Source: Brevibacterium picturae
GTDB taxonomy: Bacteria > Actinomycetota > Actinomycetes > Actinomycetales > Brevibacteriaceae
Assembly: GCF_030453725.1 (NCBI RefSeq)
Contig: NZ_JAKDJU010000003.1
Coordinates: 1 to 57,174 of the forward strand
Direction of reading: 5' to 3'
DNA: 57,174 nt
Shown here one piece after another: positions 52,583-57,174 of this stretch. The notes below the pieces were generated by a model, which was given only the letters and a program-made list of their open reading frames with translations, was not told where the DNA came from and ran no database searches. The position numbers and the translations under genes are program-made. The first letter of the stretch is position 1. Every line of letters starts with the position of its first letter.

Positions 52583-53891
52583 CACACCCGATTTCAGTGC
52601 ACCCGCCACCGGTGACTGGCTCGCGCCGGTCGCCGGTGGCGTCGTCACCGCGAATGTCAGCGTTCCCGGTTCGAAGTCCCTGACCAACCGCTATCTCATC
52701 CTCGCAGCATTGGCCGAGTCCGAGTCATTCGTCCGTGGCTGGCTTCGCAGCCGCGACACGCAGCTCATGGTCGAAGCGCTCAAGGCCCTCGGGGCCGACA
52801 TCGACGAGGTCGACGACAGCCTCCGCATCACTCCCATCGACTTCTCAGCCCACCTCGACGGTCCGCCGATCACCATCGACTGCGGTCTGGCCGGGACCGT
52901 CATGCGCTTCATTCCCCCGCTTGCGGCCGCCACCGGGCGCGAAGTCGTCCTCGACGGCGACGAGCAGGCCAGGGTCAGGCCGATGTCGGTGATCATCGAT
53001 GCGCTGACCCGCCTCGGCGCATCCATCACGGCGGAGGACAACCTGCTGCCGATGACGATCCATGCACAGTCCCACCTTCGCGGTGGCCACCTCGCGATCG
53101 ACGCCAGCGCCTCCAGCCAATTCGTGTCGGGCATGCTCCTGACCGCACCTGTGATGCCCCTGGGAATCGAGCTCGTCAACCGCGGTGAGTCCGTACCCAG
53201 CCGCGCCCACGTCGATATGACGCTCGAGGTCCTCGCCGATGCGGGAGTCGACGTCACGGAGCCCGAACCCGAACGATGGATCGTCGAACCGGGCCTCCCC
53301 CGGGGACTCGACGTCCAGGTCGAACCGGACCTGTCCAACGCTGCCGCCTTCGTCGCTGCCGCCCTGGCCACCAACGGCGACGTCACCGTCCTCGACTGGC
53401 CGGCCCATACGACACAGGCCGGCGATGGGTTCCGTGCCATCGCCGAAGCCTTCGGCGCCACCGTGACGCTGGACCGAAACGGTTTGCGCGTCCGAGGCCC
53501 CGAGGTCCTGCGAGCCGTCGACCTCGACCTCTCCGCCGTCGGCGAACTCACACCCGTCGTGGCTGCTTTGGCGGCCCTGGCCGACGGCACGTCGAACCTG
53601 ACTGGCATCGGGCATCTCCGCGGGCATGAGACCGATCGACTCTCGGCCCTGCGCCGCGAACTCGGGGCCGTCGGTGTCGACGTCGATGAACATTCCACGG
53701 CACTGACGATCACCGGCTCGCGACTGCGCAGTGGGACGTGGCACACCTACAACGATCACCGCATGGTCATGGCCGGAGCCATCCTCGGTCTGAACGTCGA
53801 CGGGCTGGTCATCGAGAATGCTGACACCGTGGCCAAGACCCTGCCGGAATTCACCCAGTTGTGGGAAGCCATGCTGAATCGCGGCGTCTGA
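52563..53891 (+). CDS. aroA: 3-phosphoshikimate 1-carboxyvinyltransferase (EPSP synthase)
   Basis: The 442-residue enzyme has the substrate motif VPGSKSLTNRYLILAALA near the start, the active-site DCGLAGTVMRFIPPLAA, ASASSQFVSGMLLTAP, and the closing loop LRGHETDRLSALRREL with YNDHRMVMA. It transfers enolpyruvate to shikimate-3-phosphate in aromatic synthesis. The start is uncertain: GTG 52563 overlaps the DoxX gene by 20 bases, and TTG 52575 would shorten it by four residues. The gene sits directly before rsgA, as in Mycobacterium. Confidence 0.96.
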   Translation: MRLALTDTPDFSAPATGDWLAPVAGGVVTANVSVPGSKSLTNRYLILAALAESESFVRGWLRSRDTQLMVEALKALGADIDEVDDSLRITPIDFSAHLDGPPITIDCGLAGTVMRFIPPLAAATGREVVLDGDEQARVRPMSVIIDALTRLGASITAEDNLLPMTIHAQSHLRGGHLAIDASASSQFVSGMLLTAPVMPLGIELVNRGESVPSRAHVDMTLEVLADAGVDVTEPEPERWIVEPGLPRGLDVQVEPDLSNAAAFVAAALATNGDVTVLDWPAHTTQAGDGFRAIAEAFGATVTLDRNGLRVRGPEVLRAVDLDLSAVGELTPVVAALAALADGTSNLTGIGHLRGHETDRLSALRRELGAVGVDVDEHSTALTITGSRLRSGTWHTYNDHRMVMAGAILGLNVDGLVIENADTVAKTLPEFTQLWEAMLNRGV

Positions 53892-53892
53892 G

Positions 53893-54930
53893 ATGGCACG
53901 GATCTACCGCGACGAGGACTACCGCCCTCGCCCCAGCAAACGCGGTTCCCGGCCGCGGACGAAGAACAGGCCCAACCACGACGCTGCGATCGACGGACTC
54001 GTCACGGCCGTCGACAGGGGGCGGTATCGGGTTGTCGTCGCCGACGACTCCAGCAGTGTCCGTGACCTCACCGCATCGGGTGCGGCCACGTCCGACATCA
54101 CGGCGGTGAGAGCCTCCCACCTGCGCAAGGACGCAGTGGTGCCCGGCGATATCGTCAAGCTCGTCGGCGACACTTCGGGCAGGAAGGGCTCGCTGGCACG
54201 CCTTGTCGAGATCAGCGAACGACGGACCGTGCTGCGGCGCAGCGCCGATGACACGGACCCGACGGAGCGGGTCATCGTCGCCAATGTCGACATCATGGGC
54301 ATCGTCACCGCAACCGAGGATCCCGAGCCCTCCTACGGGCTCATCGATCGGGCCCTGACAGCGGCCTTCGATGCCGGCATCGTTCCCCTGCTCATCGTCA
54401 CCAAGACTGATCTGAAATCGTCCGATGAGATCACACAACGATTCTCGGAGACCGGGGTCGAGATCGTGTCCTCCGGACTCCGACCCGACGGGTCACTCAC
54501 CGATGCGAGGGTGTTCGACCGCCTGCAGAGCAAGGTCAGCGTCCTGGTCGGACATTCCGGTGTCGGCAAATCGACCCTGATGAATGCCCTGGTCCCCCGT
54601 GCTGAGCGAGCGACCGGCCACGTCAATGACGTCACCGGGCGGGGTCGGCACACCTCTTCGTCTGCGATCTGCCTTCGTCTTGACGGCGGGGGCTGGCTCG
54701 TCGACACTCCCGGGGTGCGCAGCTTCGGACTGGCCCACGTCGACCGCAGCACACTGCTCTCGGCCTTCCCAGAGCTCGTCGATGCCACTGCCGAATGTCC
54801 GCGTGGCTGCACTCATCAGGCTGATGCACCGGGCTGTCGGCTCGATGCCTGGGTCGCCGCGGGCAACGCCGGCTCTGGTGGAGTCTCACGGTTGGAATCA
54901 CTGCGCAGGCTGCTGCCCACGACTGGATAA
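53893..54930 (+). CDS. rsgA: Ribosome small-subunit-dependent GTPase RsgA
   Basis: The 345-residue protein has an N-terminal OB fold, a circularly permuted GTPase in which G4 (TKTD) comes before G1 (GHSGVGKST) and G3 (DTPG in GWLVDTPGVRSFGL), and a C-terminal zinc knuckle ECPRGCTHQADAPGC. It aids late 30S maturation and releases from mature subunits after GTP hydrolysis. The ATG follows the aroA stop by one base. Confidence 0.96.
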   Translation: MARIYRDEDYRPRPSKRGSRPRTKNRPNHDAAIDGLVTAVDRGRYRVVVADDSSSVRDLTASGAATSDITAVRASHLRKDAVVPGDIVKLVGDTSGRKGSLARLVEISERRTVLRRSADDTDPTERVIVANVDIMGIVTATEDPEPSYGLIDRALTAAFDAGIVPLLIVTKTDLKSSDEITQRFSETGVEIVSSGLRPDGSLTDARVFDRLQSKVSVLVGHSGVGKSTLMNALVPRAERATGHVNDVTGRGRHTSSSAICLRLDGGGWLVDTPGVRSFGLAHVDRSTLLSAFPELVDATAECPRGCTHQADAPGCRLDAWVAAGNAGSGGVSRLESLRRLLPTTG

Positions 54931-54939
54931 GGTGGAGGA

Positions 54940-55746
54940 ATGAACGATCTCGACCTGGCGACCGAACTCGCCGAACTCGCCGACTCCATCAGCTATCCCC
55001 ATTTCGTGGCACAGGACTTCACCGTCGAGACCAAACCCGATCTGACTCCCGTCACCGAATGCGACCGCGCAGTGGAGTCCGCGATCATGGAGCGCCTCAA
55101 CCGCGAACGCCCGGAAGACAGTGTCCTGGGCGAGGAATTTGGCTCTCACGGGACCTCGCCGAGGCGGTGGATCGTCGACCCGATCGACGGCACGAAGAAC
55201 TTCGTGCGCGGCGTCCCGATCTGGGCCACTCTCATCTCCCTGTACGACGGGCAGACACCGATCATCGGCATGGTCTCGGCCCCTGCCCTCGGGCGTCGCT
55301 GGTGGGCCGAGGCCGGGCACGGTGCCTTCACCTCGGCGCTGGGCGAACCGGCCAAACCGATCCAGGTCTCTGACATCGATTCGCTCGAGGATGCCTCCAT
55401 GTCCTACGCGTCTCTGTCCGGGTGGAAGGACCTCGGGGTCCTCGACGAATTCCTCGGTCTCTGTGATTCGCTGTGGCGCACACGCGGCTATGGCGACTTC
55501 TACTCATACATGCTGCTGGCTGAGGGTGCGGTCGACATCGCGTGCGAGCCCGAGCTGGAGCTCTACGACATGGGCGCACTCGTTCCGATCGTTCTTGAAG
55601 CAGGTGGAACGTTCACGAACACGGCTGGGTTCCCCGGTCCATTCGGCGGCAATGCACTCGCCAGCAATTCCCGCCTGCAGGAACGTGCCCTTGATCGGCT
55701 GGGTCGAATCGCTCCTGCCGCCCGTCCTCCCCGCACTCAAGTATGA
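54940..55746 (+). CDS. hisN: Histidinol-phosphatase HisN (inositol-monophosphatase family)
   Basis: The 268-residue protein has the metal-site motifs of the IMPase fold: EEFGSHGTSPRRWIVDPIDGTKNFVRGVPIW (DPIDGT motif) and ACEPELELYDMGALVPIV near the end, with the metal-binding Asp. In actinobacteria this branch is HisN, which removes phosphate from histidinol phosphate, rather than inositol monophosphatase. A GGTGGAGGA site precedes the ATG. It follows rsgA by nine bases. Confidence 0.9.
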   Translation: MNDLDLATELAELADSISYPHFVAQDFTVETKPDLTPVTECDRAVESAIMERLNRERPEDSVLGEEFGSHGTSPRRWIVDPIDGTKNFVRGVPIWATLISLYDGQTPIIGMVSAPALGRRWWAEAGHGAFTSALGEPAKPIQVSDIDSLEDASMSYASLSGWKDLGVLDEFLGLCDSLWRTRGYGDFYSYMLLAEGAVDIACEPELELYDMGALVPIVLEAGGTFTNTAGFPGPFGGNALASNSRLQERALDRLGRIAPAARPPRTQV

Positions 55747-55787
55747 GTTCTCACCGAAACCCAATCATTTCAGAGGAAGAGGAACCG

Positions 55788-57059
55788 ATGCCCGATGTGA
55801 TGCGTGCCGATCTCTGGCATTCGATGGCTGATGCAGCCGGTCTGATCAGGGCCGACGGAACAATCGGTGAAACCATCTACGGACAGATGACGGCATTGGC
55901 CGAGCGGACCGGAGCCGTCAATCTGGGGCAGGGCGCACCGGGCACTGCCCCTCCTGCCGAGCTCATCGACGCCGCCGCTGATGCCATGCGCGAGGGATAC
56001 AACCAGTACGCTCCGGGTCGGGGCTTTCCTGCTCTGCTCGAGGCTGTGGCTCAACAGCGGCGGCGGGACTTCGGTCACGAGATCTCGGCGGAGGACGTGC
56101 TGTATACGTGTGGGGCCACAGAAGGCCTCACCGCAGCCATTCTCGCGCTCCTGCCCCGTGGAGGCACCGTTCTCACTTTCGAGCCGTTCTACGACGGCTA
56201 CCCGGCGGCTGTCGCCGCGGCGGGAGGCTCTTTGGTCACTGTGCCGATCCTGCCCACCGACAAGGGAGGCTTCGAACCGGACTGGGTTCGCTTCGACGAC
56301 GCTGTCGGTGATGCCGAAGCCACTCCTTCGATCATCATTGTCAACACCCCACACAATCCCACTGGGTTCATGTTCAGCGCCGAAGACCTGGCTCGAATCG
56401 GCCATGCGGCAGTCGCCGCGGATGCTTGGGTTCTCACCGACGAGGTTTACGAGCAGCTCATCCTCGACGACGCGCCGCACGTGGCTCCGGCGGTTGCCAT
56501 GGACGACAGTTCACGGGTTGTCACTGTCTCTTCGGCGGGAAAGTCATGGAACGCCACCGGCTGGAAGGTCGGATGGGTGATTGCTGAGCCCGAGGTCCTC
56601 CGCGCCATCCAAGCAGTCAAACAATTCCTCACGTTCACCGCGAGCGGCCCCCTGCAGATAGGTGTGGCGCGCAGCCTGGCCGACACCTCCGACTTCATCA
56701 CCGAGAACCGTGCCTCGCTGCAGCAGCGCGCAGACGTTTTGGTGCCGGCATGTCGTGCCGTTGCCGGAATCATCGCGTCAACGCCGGCAGCCGGGTACTT
56801 CACCGTCGTCGACTTCTCGGCCCTGACCGATCTTGACGCCTTCGAGCTCAACGACCTGTTGGCCAGGCGGTACTCGATCGTCGGGATTCCCGTTCCTGCC
56901 CTGTGCCGGACCGGTTCCCCTGCACATACGGCATACCGGTCATCCATCCGCTACTCATTCTGCAAGTCTGCAGCCGATGTCGATCGCGGGGCACAGCTGT
57001 TCTACGACCTCGCCGCCGAGTTGGACCAGAATCCCGATGCGTTGCGCAGGGAGAGCTGA
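55788..57059 (+). CDS. Class I/II pyridoxal-phosphate aminotransferase
   Basis: From ATG 55788 (GAGGAAGAGGAA upstream) the protein has 423 residues; an earlier ATG at 55743 overlaps hisN by four bases but adds only a poor N-terminus. The fold-type-I features are INLGQGAPGTAPP-like NLGQGAPGTAPPAELI, NTPHNPTGFMFS, DEVYEQLIL and the cofactor Lys in SSAGKSWNATGWKVGW. It is similar to the DapC/kynurenine-type aminotransferases that act near glutamine-transaminase or succinyl-diaminopimelate steps. The substrate is not settled. A hairpin with a T-run follows. Confidence 0.9.
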   Translation: MPDVMRADLWHSMADAAGLIRADGTIGETIYGQMTALAERTGAVNLGQGAPGTAPPAELIDAAADAMREGYNQYAPGRGFPALLEAVAQQRRRDFGHEISAEDVLYTCGATEGLTAAILALLPRGGTVLTFEPFYDGYPAAVAAAGGSLVTVPILPTDKGGFEPDWVRFDDAVGDAEATPSIIIVNTPHNPTGFMFSAEDLARIGHAAVAADAWVLTDEVYEQLILDDAPHVAPAVAMDDSSRVVTVSSAGKSWNATGWKVGWVIAEPEVLRAIQAVKQFLTFTASGPLQIGVARSLADTSDFITENRASLQQRADVLVPACRAVAGIIASTPAAGYFTVVDFSALTDLDAFELNDLLARRYSIVGIPVPALCRTGSPAHTAYRSSIRYSFCKSAADVDRGAQLFYDLAAELDQNPDALRRES

Positions 57060-57111
57060 TCTCACTGGCGCCGCTTGAGCACTGAAACAACTGCCCAGCG
57101 CAGATAGAGCA

Positions 57112-57156
57112 GGGGGCGGGACGGCATGATGGGCTACGCGCCCCCCCGATTTTTTT
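57112..57156 (+). terminator. Candidate terminator after the aminotransferase gene
   Basis: GGGGGCG (57112-57118) can pair with CGCCCCC (57139-57145), followed by a seven-T run (57150-57156). It lies about 50 bases after the stop. The loop is long (20 bases). Confidence 0.55.
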
Positions 57157-57174
57157 GGTGCGACCCCCACGCGG

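Noticed and set aside
56955..57170. Minus-strand open frame at the right edge
   Set aside because: It overlaps the aminotransferase C-terminus in antisense and has no ribosome site or known motif.

Overview
The window is a GC-rich, gene-dense chromosomal segment of an actinobacterium. Gene order and protein sequences look most like Micrococcales, probably Brevibacterium or a close relative; this is inference from memory of family sequences and synteny, with no database search. Actinobacterial hallmarks seen directly are NucS (non-canonical mismatch repair), a fused multifunctional 2-oxoglutarate dehydrogenase (Kgd), a mycothiol-type redox sigma/anti-sigma pair, ribosomal protein bL37, a MurA with Asp in place of the active-site Cys, and Rho with a long polar insertion. 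I see no insertion sequence, prophage, CRISPR array or rRNA gene. No intergenic gap exceeds about 300 bases.

Layout. 1-6.3 kb: tail of an unknown gene, truncated haemoglobin, a conserved hypothetical, two acyl-CoA thioesterases, a small membrane protein, the ribosome ATPase EttA, a lipoprotein and a second-type SSB. 6.4-12 kb: two overlapping membrane-associated dynamin-like GTPases, tRNA-Arg(TCT), a small membrane protein, a thiamine-binding-type protein and a thiolase. 12-15 kb: a long DivIVA-type coiled-coil protein, a small zinc-ribbon protein and NucS. 15-36 kb: one long leftward block corresponding to the mycobacterial argS-lysA-hom-thrC-thrB-rho-rpmE-prfA-hemK-sua5-wecA-atpIBEFHAGDC-DUF2550-murA region, with two differences: argS is represented only by a catalytic-core-less derivative, and rpmE is missing. 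36-46 kb: an MFS exporter, an ABC exporter, tRNA-Arg(CCG), a membrane-anchored M15 peptidase with a well-formed promoter, two CNNM/CBS proteins and GuaB1. 46-57 kb: Kgd with an SGNH-like protein that lacks its catalytic residues, bL37, the SigH/anti-sigma pair with a self-type promoter, a DoxX protein, then aroA-rsgA-hisN-aminotransferase.

How it works together. The centre makes threonine and lysine precursors, the F-type ATP synthase, translation termination and peptidoglycan precursors, much of it translationally coupled through 1-4 base overlaps. The most unusual items are the ArgS-like protein with no catalytic domain directly upstream of lysA, the degenerate SGNH protein coupled to kgd, the tandem-duplicated Arg/Asn/Asp/Gly insertion in Rho, the paired GTPases, and repeated GTnAC-type boxes over the promoter of the M15 peptidase.
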